Shown here: piece after piece, positions 1-11,000 of the stretch
Layout: the number at the start of each line of letters is the position of its first letter
How positions within the stretch are numbered: the first letter of the stretch is position 1
DNA from: Psoroptes ovis
Taxonomy: Eukaryota; Arthropoda; Arachnida; Sarcoptiformes; Psoroptidae
Reading direction: 5' to 3'
Length of the DNA stretch: 64,000 bases
NCBI GenBank assembly: GCA_002943765.1
Contig: PQWQ01000027.1
Location: forward strand, 434,001 to 498,000
Notes under the pieces: model-generated
Databases searched by the model: none
What the model saw: only the letters and a program-made list of their open reading frames with translations
What the model was told of the DNA's origin: nothing
Program-made: the position numbers and the translations under genes

Positions 1-120
1 ACAAAAAAAAAAAAAAAAACAAAAAGTAACAAAGACTCCAGTAATCAGAATAAATAAACGACTACGTAATTTTTTTAAAAAATAAAAATATTGAAAAAAT
101 AGCTGAAATGGCTACAATTA

Positions 121-201
121 CAAGGTTGTCCGAAAAACTTTTGCCGATTATATCGTTGGGGAATTATGAGAAAATCTGCAAAAAATTATTGGACAACCTA
201 A
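121..201. mobile_element. mariner-like MITE, copy 1
   Basis: An 81-bp element begins AAGGTTGTCCGAAAAACTTT (from 122) and ends GGACAACCTAA. The ends form inverted repeats of about 22 bp with some mismatches. It is flanked by TA on both sides (119-120 and 202-203), the target duplication of Tc1/mariner elements. It has no coding capacity. It shares interior sequence with the copy at 1026-1105 (GATTATATC...TGGGGAAT). Confidence 0.7.
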
Positions 202-1025
202 TACGAATGTATGCAGATAATTTTGTTTAAAAGACATAATAAATTATGACACAGTTATTATAATCATTTGTGATTGTTTTTCTAATCATTCAGTCTTGTC
301 ATGTTGTTATTATAATCATTTATTTCATACCGATATAAACCTTCAAGTTTCAAAGTAAACCTTTGAAGAAAATGAATAGTTTTTCATAATTCTAATCAAA
401 CATAGGATCAAGGAGTATAGTTTTAATTTAGCATCTGTCATTTCAAAGGGGATGAATGAAATACTAAAAATCTAATAATGCTACAAAGGTGGCGGCGGTG
501 GTGGTAGCATCCAGCCATCAGAGAATTGAAATTTTCAATTCACGTATATTTCATTCGATTCGGTAATAACAATGAAATAAAACCCTAAACACACACACAT
601 ACACATCCATTCTATGGGGTGTAATATCATCATTATTATTATTATTATCATTTATTATAATGTTATTATCGTCTTTGTGTTTGATCGTAAGCTCAACGTT
701 AATGGTGATCTATCATCATCATTATCATGATTTTAATATGTTTCACTGAACACATAGTGATAATACACACAAAGCACAAAATGTGTGTAAGAATTTTGAC
801 AATGAACCAGATTAAATAATGAATAAATAGATACAAAGATGCAATCAAAGTAAATTTTGTCGCATTATTCCTATGATCACACAGATGTTACACAATGTGT
901 AAAACATAATCTTGGGGAAAAATGACTTTTGATCAGTTTTAAAATCACTCAGTTGTTACTCTATCCTATGATTCATCATCAATTGATACATGAATTGATG
1001 TGTTAAGGTTATAGATATTATATTA

Positions 1026-1105
1026 AAGGTTGTACGAAAAGTTTTTGCTGATTATATCCATGGGGAATCTTCGGAAAATCGTCGAAAACTTATCGGACAA
1101 CCTTA
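1026..1105. mobile_element. mariner-like MITE, copy 2
   Basis: About 80 bp. It starts AAGGTTGTACGAAAAG and ends CGGACAACCTTA, with inverted-repeat ends and TA flanks (exact left boundary is uncertain by 1-3 bp because of a TTAAA run). The interior matches copy 1. It lies in the intron downstream of MXD exon 2. Confidence 0.65.
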
Positions 1106-1191
1106 TAGTAGATTTAATAAGATTTTGGAACCTTCTAATAGCTAAATCATCGATAATATTTAAATCAATTTCTTTCTCTTTTTAGACTTAC

Positions 1192-1619
1192 CGACTTCCC
1201 AATGATTTTTTTGATTTTGATGATCTACGTCGATTAGGATCGTGTTGCAGAGGCGTTGCATAACCATGTTCTGCTTCTGTATATGTAGATAGATGGATTT
1301 ATGTGATATTTTTAAATGGTTGTTGTTGTTGTTGTCATGATAATGTTTTTCAATGATGATGATGTTGATATTGATATTGGATGATGATGATGAGAATCAC
1401 ACATAAAATGAAATAATTAAGGGTACAAATATATTAATAATCAAATAAAACCAAAATTAAAACAAGAGAAAAAATGCGTAGGAATCAAAATTGATTGATT
1501 TTCACAAAAGGTTAAACCCTGATGGAGAAATTTTGAAAAAATTTTGAAATAAAAGCATTCTTACCGCGTTCTTTTCGTTCAATATATTCGGCTGCTTGAA
1601 GAAGATCAGCAATGCTCAT
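1192..1619 (-). CDS. MXD: MXD/Mad-family bHLH-Zip repressor, first two coding exons (partial)
   Basis: MXD proteins pair with MAX at E-boxes and recruit SIN3 to repress transcription in the nucleus. Exon 1 (1565-1619) starts at ATG 1619 and encodes MSIADLLQAAEYIERKER, the amphipathic SIN3-interaction helix expected at the extreme N-terminus of this family. Exon 2 (1192-1276) joins in phase (g|aa) and continues EAEHGYATPLQ, then a basic, serine-rich stretch; EREAEHGYA is a hallmark of MXD1-4. The exon ends at a good donor in phase 2. The bHLH and zipper exons are not in the window, so the gene continues past position 1 on the minus strand across an intron of at least 1.19 kb. The frame stays open upstream of ATG 1619 but has no ATG, and the helix is N-terminal in relatives, so 1619 is chosen. 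Family call is confident; the paralogue is not decided. Confidence 0.85.
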
Positions 1620-4398
1620 AGTCTTCGATATGAATGAATTATTCAAATTTTTCTCAAGAAAAAATGACGAATTCTTTCTATTTTGGATTGAACCAAAAAT
1701 TTGAAATGTCGTATGGAACACGTTGATCACAAAAACATTTGAGAATTTTTGAATGAATGAATGAATGAATCAGGTAATATCAGGGTGAGGTTGATGAGGT
1801 TTATTTATTTTTGAATCGATGGAATCGGGATTGATTAAAGTTTCTTATTTCTTTGATGAGATTATTTAAAATGAATTTTGAAACATTTAAATTGAGATTT
1901 TGAGTTCAAATTTGTTTATGATTTTAGTCAAAAATAAATGTTTGTGTTCAATACGATGATATTTGGCGAGATATTATTGTGGATTTGAAGCGTTATTTTG
2001 AATTTTTTCAATTTTTTTATATTTTCGTGATTAATTTTTGATTGATCAGTCAAGGTTTTATTTTTCTTTTTGTTTCTTCGTCGTCGTCGTTAATCCAGAG
2101 AAGAAAATGAAACATGGAAAAATTGAAAATTAAAAATTTGCGAGAAATCAAAGAACAACAAAGTAAAAAAACAAAATTTCCTGCACACAGAAAAAAAAAT
2201 AAACAGTTTTGATTATTTAAAATGGAAAAAATACTGTTTCGAATTCGAATGTTTTTTGTTTTTGTTTTGAAATTGAGGAGAATAAATATGGATAAATAAA
2301 CTCATTTTGATGCTTTTTGTAACTGTTTTAACAAAAAATTAAAGGAATCAAAGGGAAATCTTTTGGTATATATCTTACCTTTGTTTAATAGGTGTTTTTT
2401 TTCAAATAATTCGAAAGTAATAATTGACCAGAATATTTTTTTTTGTTTATTTTTCAATTAGTTTCATATAAATATTAAGCAGAAATCGAATCAAATAAAC
2501 AGTTGAATCAAATCCGAAGGAAGAAGAATGAGATTTACAAAGTAAATTCTTTGATATCTTCAGGCTTTCAATAATCAAAAATATGAAAATGATTCAATGA
2601 TTGATGCGATTATTGAGATTATTATTATTTCAACTATTGTTATTGTTGCTTTTATTGTTATGAATATAAAAGAATATATATCCAAGCAAACAAAGTATGA
2701 ATGAAATGAAATGAATGTAATTTTTCTTCTTTATTTCACTTTATTTTTCATTTAGAATTTTTTTTTTTTGTTTAAAAAAGAGAGAAATTAGGATTGCAAC
2801 TATTTCTTCTGCTTGCTATTGGTCGATTGTGTGGTTGGTTGGTTGGTTGATTAGTTGTTTATTTGATGCTGTATCTTTCAGCACACATTTATTTAATTCT
2901 GTTTCATTTTTACACATTGAAAATAGTGGTATTGGCAAGTAAATGGTTGGCAACAACAAGAGCAGAGCATTTATTTTGGACGACAAACAACAAACAAACA
3001 CAAAAAAATGCATGTGCAAAATGGCTCACATGTTCAATGTTTTTGTTGTTGTTGTTTGCTGTTGTTATTGTTGCTGTCAGTTGATTCACAAAGAAAAAAA
3101 AAATTTGAATGACAAAAATGGTTCGATTTCGGCCCATTGTTCATTCATTCATTCAAAAAAAACAGATAAATCGACCACTACCACTGTTATTCACCACTAC
3201 CACTGTTGTTGACAAGCAGCAGCAGCAACAGCGGAGAGACACGCCAAAACAAAAAAAAAAATTTTGTAATAGCAGCGCATTTTTTTTCTCTTTTTTCTTT
3301 GATCACCTTTTCTCCCCCGACTATTTTTAATGCCACTACCTTTTTCGAAAATTTTCTAGAAACAAATCGAAAAACAACCACAACAACAACAACAATAACA
3401 ATAACAAAGTCAATTTCATAAATAACGGATTTTTTTTTCGAATTGAATTGAATTGTATCTGAAAGGAGAAATATTTTGTGTGTGTTGCCACTTTGCTCCA
3501 TTGACAATTGCTTGTAATTATGCAATGAATGCACGTGTTTATTCCATGAATTTTACTTTGATTGGATGGCAACTGTTTTTCCATGCTAATTCAAAGAAAA
3601 AAACACGTATTTGTCGCATAACTGATCATTATTTTGACTGGGCAAACGTGATCATTTTGCCACTGAAAAACTTCGAATAAAAGTAAACAAAGAGAAATTG
3701 TTCGAAATTCATGGAAAAATATGAACAATAATCTCTGAAAATGGTAACCTTTTCGGTATATATTATAATGAAATTTCATTGAAAAATTCATCCTTTATTT
3801 AAAAATAATGATGTTTTTGGATAAATAGAGAAACTATGTTTGATTTGATTGATATATATAATTATGAACATATTTCATATATATATATCATAACGTTATC
3901 AACGCATGCCAACAATAATTTCAAATTTCTATGAATGTATATAGAAATGTAAAGTTTTTACTCAGTTTCTTTTAATATTTCATCCGTGAAGAAGGTTTTA
4001 AATCGAAATAAAGGAGAGAAAATAATGGATTACACATTATTTTGACGTTTGTCAATTGAATATTTGTTGTAAACAACAGTCGATAAAACAGGAAAATTGT
4101 TTTTGATTAAAAAACGGTAAGAGGTTCTAAATGCTGAAATCAAGGGTTTGAAATAGTTTTCAAAAAAAAAAAAAAAAAAAAAAAATGCCAAAAATAAAAA
4201 CATAAAATTGTCATTTTATTCGATCATGTATTTTATGAACGGACCAATTATGATCATATTGAAACTTTCAAATTCAAATCATTTTTTGAGTTTTTTGTTT
4301 ACATTTTCATTTCAAAATTGTTTTGATTAATTTTATTGGCATTTTTCTGGCAAGAAAATAAATGAAATTCTCGAAACTGATCAGATAATTTTACTCAA
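1620..4398. other. intergenic region between MXD and GCC2-like gene
   Basis: No gene is supportable here. It holds the upstream region of the MXD gene and the 5' flank of the golgin gene, which are transcribed divergently. Only AT-rich sequence, poly-T/poly-A runs (for example a 24-A run at 4162-4185) and short repeats such as GAATGAAT are visible. Overlapping short open frames around 2816-3791 on both strands are low-complexity and show no splice-supported coding pattern. Confidence 0.6.
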
Positions 4399-6671
4399 AT
4401 GGATATTTGTTGTGATAATAATACGAATGTAGAGGTCACAAATCATAACAAAAGCAATAATAATACTGATGAAAACCATAAATCTATCGATGAAAATGAT
4501 GATGATCAACAAAATCATGAACAAACAAACAGCGAACAGCCGAATGAAAATGAAAATATTGAATCATTACGAAAACGATTAACTGAAACGGAAGAAAAAT
4601 TGTTGAAATTTAAAAATTTCATCATAACACTGCGCAATGAACGTAATCAGCTGAAAGAAAAAGTAAAATTGGATTTAGAATTTTATCTACTTTTACTTAT
4701 ATTTTATTCAATATCATATTTTCCCAGGCAAACAGTGAAATTGAAAAATTACAAACGCAATTAAAAGCTAAACAAAACAATAGTCAATGGTTTCATAATT
4801 TTCAGGTTAGTGTTAGAGCTCTATTTGTTCGAAATAATTAATGAGTTTAATGACGAAAATTTCTTAAAATTTTCTCACGCAGCAATTACAACTGCAATAT
4901 GATAAATGTCAAGATGAAATTGAAATATTTAAAAAAGAACGTAAACAATTAAATTCAGATCTGCAAAAATGTATTGAGGAAAAAAATCAATTAATATTGA
5001 AAAATGATGAACAACAAGCTGAAATATACAAGCTGAAACAAATTAATGGTGAAAATTTGGAAAAAATAGAGCAACTTCGAAACATAATCAACGAATATGA
5101 AAGTAAAATGATTATTTTCGAAACAAAATGCACGGAAAATGAGAAAAAATTTAATGAATATGAATTGAAATTGTCAAATTATGATGATTTACAGCGCAAA
5201 TTGACGGAAAAAATCGAAGAAAATAATAATCTATTGGAAAAATGTCAAAAACAATCAATGAATATAGAAAAATTGGAAAATAAACTCAATGAACAAAATG
5301 TGATAATTGAAAATTATGAAAAACTTTTGCAGGAAAATGAATTGAAATTGAATGAAATAAACAATAAAGATGTTGTAATCAAAGAAAATGAAGAAAAGCT
5401 GAAAAATCTCCGAGACACTGAAAATCAATTAAGATCCAAGAATGAAGAATTGAATGATTTACTTGAAAAACACGTGGAAACCATTGAAAATTTAAAACAA
5501 TCGAATTCAGAACTCCAAAAACGATTACAATCGAATGAAAATGAATTGGAAAATATGCGTAAAAAATTCAATGATTATAAAACCAAAGTAATGATAACGC
5601 TTAATGAAAATAAAATGAATCAATGTGATTATAATCGTCGATTAGAATCGTTAACATTGCAAATCAATGCTAAACAACAAGAAAATGATAATTTATCCAC
5701 AGAATTGAATGGAATTAATGAACAAATGCAAAAATTAAAGCTAGAAAAATCAACAATTGAATCCCGATTATCATCGATGAATGATGAAATGAAAACATTG
5801 ACCAGGTACAAACATGATTATGATCGAAAAGTTGTTGAAAATGAACAATTAGCCATGAAAATTAAACAAATAAAGAATCACCATGAGAATGAAATGAGAA
5901 AATTGTCCGAATCGAATGATGAAAAATTAAAAAACATACAAATGGATTATGAAAACAGAATTAAAATGATCAATGATGAATTATCATTGCTTAAAGAAGA
6001 GCTTGTACAACAACGGCAGCAACATGAACAACAAAATCAACCACAACATGAACCGAATGATGATACAAATTCATTTATCATATCAAATACATCATTTGAA
6101 GATATAAAAGATGGCGATAATTCATCATTAAGATCTAATACATCGATGACGAATACTACTGGGAAAAATTTTCTTGAAGAAATTCTATTTGTCAATGATA
6201 ATAATGACATGAATAATCCCGCTAAAAATGGCCAAAATATTGATAATTTGACAAGATTATTGTCTGAAAGTGAAAACAATATTAATCTATTAACCGAACA
6301 AAATCGTTTATTAAAAGATGAAATCCGACGTCTTAATCGTAATATTGATCGTATGGATATTGCAAATAATCTTGAATATTTAAAAAATGTTTTGTTAAAG
6401 GTAATTTAGAGTCGATTTAATCCTTTCAATTTTTCCAACTCGAATTTACTAATCCCATTCTTATGTCAATTATTGTTTACAGTTTCTCACAATCAAACGA
6501 ACAGATGAACGAGAGCATTTAATCAGTGTACTTAGTATTATATTGAAATTAACACAAGAAGAAACGGCAATATTTCATGATTATTTATCATCGGAAAATG
6601 GTGGTGGTGTATCATCGACAAATCATCAAAATAAATCATCATGGAATCTGTGGCAATGGTCATCATCCTAA
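4399..6671 (+). CDS. GCC2: GRIP-domain golgin, GCC2/GCC185-like
   Basis: A trans-Golgi tethering coiled-coil protein; GRIP domains bind ARL1 (and in GCC2 also Rab GTPases) and capture endosome-derived vesicles. Four exons: 4399-4662, 4728-4805, 4883-6400, 6483-6671, all joined in phase 0, giving about 682 aa. Residues 1-50 are Asn/Asp/Glu-rich. About 55-590 is heptad-like coiled coil rich in Glu, Lys, Asn and Leu. A GRIP domain occupies about 608-655: LEYLKNVLLK, then FLTIKRTDERE and LSIILKLTQEE, with the ARL1-contacting tyrosine at 613. The GRIP domain is formed only after splicing of the last intron. The very end, WNLWQW, is unusual. The protein is much shorter than human GCC2 (about 1,680 aa). 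The GRIP core resembles GCC2 more than golgin-245, but GCC1 is a possible alternative. Confidence 0.85.
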
Positions 6672-8020
6672 TAGACCATAGCATCATCTTATAAATATTT
6701 AAATTCATTTCAAATTCTTCAAACATTTTCTCATCATTTATATATATATTATAAACTGTATTGTGATTCAGGAAAATTATTTGTGATTAAATTATTATTT
6801 TTTCAAAAAGACATGAAGGGTTATAGTTGCTTATTGGAATACGGAAATCATTATCCAATAATAATCATTCATTATTGGACATTAACATCGAATCTATTTT
6901 TTTCCCGATGTTATTTTTTACATTTTTGTATATATTCGACACAAGTGCGAATACAAACAAAATTTGAAAATAAAATCAAAATGATTAATTATAAAAACAA
7001 TGGGGAAAAATTCTGGCAAACGAATGTATATATTTTTGATTTCTCAAGTCATCAGTTTGTATTAAATACGAATGTTGAATATATGAATGAATGAATGAAT
7101 GAATGGCATTCTCAAATCATCTTTGAATACATATATTGATTACTGTTGAAATTCTTTTACAGTAAATTTATTCAAAACATTTGCTGTTGATGATCATATT
7201 CTTTGAAGGCTTGGTTCTTCTTTAAGAACTTAAGAAGAAATACAATAATCTCTTTGGTAATAAAGAATCGTTAGCACATACACACCACCACCACCAAAGA
7301 AGAAGAAACGAAATATGGCGTGGCTGTGGCTGCTTGATACAGTATGTCTATGTGGATGTGCGTTTAAATTTTGAAAATAAAGAATATAAAATTCGTAATA
7401 ATAACGATAACAGAGTTTAAAATATTAATTCGTAGTTTTAAAATTGAATTTCGGAATTTCGCTATTTGAAATTTCATTCAAAACTACGAAAATTAACTTT
7501 AAAACTCTGAATAAAAACTTGAAACCTTGTAATCAAGTGTGATTCTTGATTTATAAAGCGACCACAACAGCAGCAACAAATAGTGAAAATCAAATCAAAA
7601 AAAAAACAGAATGTTGACTGAATGACTGTTGCTTAGAATGTAAGAAATTTCATCAAAATGTCGAAAGCCGAAAGAATCGAAAAATTAAAATTCTCGAATG
7701 TGAAATTAAACATTATTAAGCATAATAATAATATATGGTGGTGTTTTTGTATTATTTTTGGCTAAAGAAATAAATAACTGTGTTCACAAAGAACTGGCGA
7801 AGAATTTCAATTGAATATTTTTGAATGCACTGTGAATGTTTGTTTGTCTTCGAATAATAATTTATAACAAATTTACAAATGCGTTTCGGTTTTTTCTTCT
7901 TATTTTTGTGATTTTTAATATTTTCATTGATTTTCGGGAAAAAATTTATTGAATCCACACATTTCTGATTGATTATTGAGCTTTTTTGTAATTTTAAAGT
8001 TCTTAAATCACCCAAAAACA
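6672..8020. other. intergenic region with a 100-bp foldback
   Basis: 3' flank of the golgin gene and 5' flank of NUAK. No coding exon is seen. The only structure noted is the long imperfect inverted repeat at 7411-7510, listed separately, and a GAATGAAT run near 7083-7102. Confidence 0.6.
7411..7510. repeat. 100-bp imperfect palindrome (foldback)
   Basis: The left arm starts CAGAGTTTAAAATATTAATT and continues CGTAGTTTTAAAATTG. The reverse complement of the right arm reads CAGAGTTTTAAAGTTAATTT then TCGTAGTTTTGAATG. The arms pair for about 45 bp with small gaps and leave a short loop. The transcript could form a hairpin; the DNA could be a foldback MITE. No clear target-site duplication is visible. 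Confidence 0.6.
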
Positions 8021-11000
8021 ATGGCCGATTGTGATATAACAAGCAGCAATAATAATAATGCAGCGACAACAAATGATTTAGCGCCAGCATTCACTTCATC
8101 ATCATTGGATAGTGAAAATATTGGCAATTCCAATGCAAATGTACCGAATGATGGTAAAAAACGTAAAACACATCGTTTGAAGCAACGATTTCAAGTGGTT
8201 AAAAAACTTGGACAAGGTACCTATGGTAAAGTACAATTGGCGATTAATAATGAAACTGGGCAAGAAGTTGCCATAAAAACGATTAAAAAGAATAAAGTAT
8301 CCAATCAACAAGATTTGATACGAATACGTCGTGAAATACAGATTATGTCATCGATTAATCATCCAAACATTATTCATATATTTGAAGGTAATTTTGTCGA
8401 ATTATTTAAAATCAATGATTATCCATAATTAACGAAATTCTCCCCTCGGAAAAAGTATTCGAAAACAAAGACAAAATCGTTCTGGTCATGCAATATGCAA
8501 GCGGTGGTGAACTATATGATTATGTTAGCTTCCATAAAGCGTTGTCCGACGACGAAGCCAGACGAGTATTTCGTCAGGTGGCCACAGCAATCTATTATTG
8601 TCATAAAGTAACTATTATATCGAATCAATCAAAAATTAGATTAATCGAATATTTTCAATCCATTTTAACAGAACAAAATATGTCATCGTGATTTAAAATT
8701 GGAAAACATTCTGTTGGATGAAAAAGGAAATGCAAAAGTAATTTCATTGATTTAATATTTGAATGTTCGATTTAAGATTGTTCCAAATCCCTCAATTTCA
8801 GATTGCCGATTTTGGTCTTTCAAATGTTTTTGATGATAAACATTTCCTGCAAACATTTTGTGGTAGCCCCTTGTATGCATCACCTGAAATTGTTCGTGGC
8901 TTGCCGTATTTTGGTCCTGAAGTTGATTGCTGGTCATTGGGTGTTTTACTGTATACCTTGGTATACGGTGCTATGCCTTTTGATGGAAGTAATTTTAAGA
9001 AATTGGTTAAACAAATATCTGAAGCTAATTATTTTGAGCCGCCAGAGAAATCACGTTAGTAATCTTGAAATAGTTTATTGGATTAATTGCAATAATCTTT
9101 GATTTGATTTCTATTTCTAATACCATGACAGCTGCTACCGATTTAATACATAAACTGCTGACACCTGAACCAAAAGAGCGAGCATCAATCATCGATATTT
9201 GTATTGATCCATGGGTTAATCAAGATTGTGAACATTCACTGTTACAAGTTGCTGAAGATATGTCAAATCTAACAAATCATGCTGTACGTTTAGATATGCT
9301 TCTGGCATTAGCACCTGGTTCACAACCGACTGAACAACAACCCGAAGAAGAAACAGTGAAACAAGATGAAGATCTTAAAGCGGCTGCTGTTGATGATGAT
9401 TTGTCGAAAAAACGTCCAAAAGAAACAAGTTCAGCCAATGATAGTTTACTTGATATTGCTAAGAAATCTACGAAGAAAAAATCGAAAAAAGCTGCATCAA
9501 ATAAAACAGCTGAACCAATAGAGCAACCGCAACAATCGATGGATGAAGCCACAGTAAAACCAAATGAACAAGAACAATTGGTTAAGCCATCAATCGATGA
9601 TAAAATGGCAAATATTCAACATGAAAAACAAGCACCAACAGTAGTGGAAGACAGTGAAATGAAAACACAAAGTCAATCAAGTTTAAAATCAGCCGAATCG
9701 TCAAGTTCAATGAAGAGACGTGGTCGTGTTTCAATACCCGATATATGGGATGATAATCAAACGAAACAAGCCGTGAATGATGATTCTGGAGCACAAAGTC
9801 CTAAAAAAGAACCAAAATCACTTGGTCTGCAATCTTCAGTATCTCAATTGAACAAAGATCTAGAACAACGTACGAAAAGTACGGAATCATTGAAATCATT
9901 ATCATCATCATCATCGATAACGAAAAAATCCAGTACAACAGTACCAGATACGAAAAATGATTTGAAACAACAACAACAACCGCAGCAACAATCAATCGAA
10001 AATGTTGATGATTCAAGTTCGAATAAAGTCGATGCGAATGAAGAATCGAAATCGATTGCCGCAGATCAAATAAACAATGAAATGAATGAACAAAAATCGG
10101 CTAAAAATGTTGATGATTTAAGTGACAAAGGTGTCGAAACAACTTCGAGTCAATCATCGATCAAAGATGAAAATAAATCATTGGCCAAACAAATCATACA
10201 GAAAAATATTGCCAAAGCTAAATTAATGGAAAAACGACAAACATCGGTACAATCAAATAATTCGACCACTATTTCTGGTGGTGGTTTACAATCAGGTGAA
10301 ACAACACCACTGATATCGATTGAAAATTCGACCATATCGATGCTGAGACAAGATTCAATCGGTTCATCGAAAAATACCTTCTTTTCCGATGCGAAAACCG
10401 ATAAGAGTGTTGGACAAAAATCATCTGTTGCTGCAAGTGCTAAGACTGCCGATACGAATTTGATTTTGAATCCTGCACCAATATCGCGTAGCTACAAGAA
10501 AGTTATATTCACCAAAGATGGTGCAAAAATAACTGAAACTGGTAAATTTTATTCACATGAAGGTGATGGCTTCACGACTCGGGTTGAAAAAACAAGTCGT
10601 ATTACGATCAGTGGTGGTGGTGGTGGTGGTGTTATTACCAGTAATGACACTAATAACTCTTCATCAACATTACAACGATCGGACAGCCAGGATTCAACTG
10701 GATCATTGGACATTTTCGATGATATATTCGATGATCATTGGACAGATCAATTGTTTTCGAATGCACGAAGCTTGTTCAATGATTTTTTTGGTCGCCGTAG
10801 TGATCGATTAAGTTTACGGTCACGTGCTGAAAGCTTGGAACGATCGAATTTTTTCAATGATGATAGATTTCGATCACGTGACCCGTTCAAAGCAATCGAT
10901 GATTTCCGAAATGATAGTTTTGCATCGGAAAAATCATTATTTAATAAAAAATCAATATTTAATACATCATCATCTTCTGCTTCTTCATTTTTAAAATCAT

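Noticed and set aside
1620..1730. N-terminal extension of the MXD protein
   Set aside because: The frame is open but contains no ATG, and the SIN3 helix is at the extreme N-terminus in the family.
2816..3791. Cluster of overlapping short ORFs on both strands
   Set aside because: All are low-complexity translations of T-, GTT- or CAA-rich DNA, mutually overlapping, without splice-supported partners or recognisable motifs.
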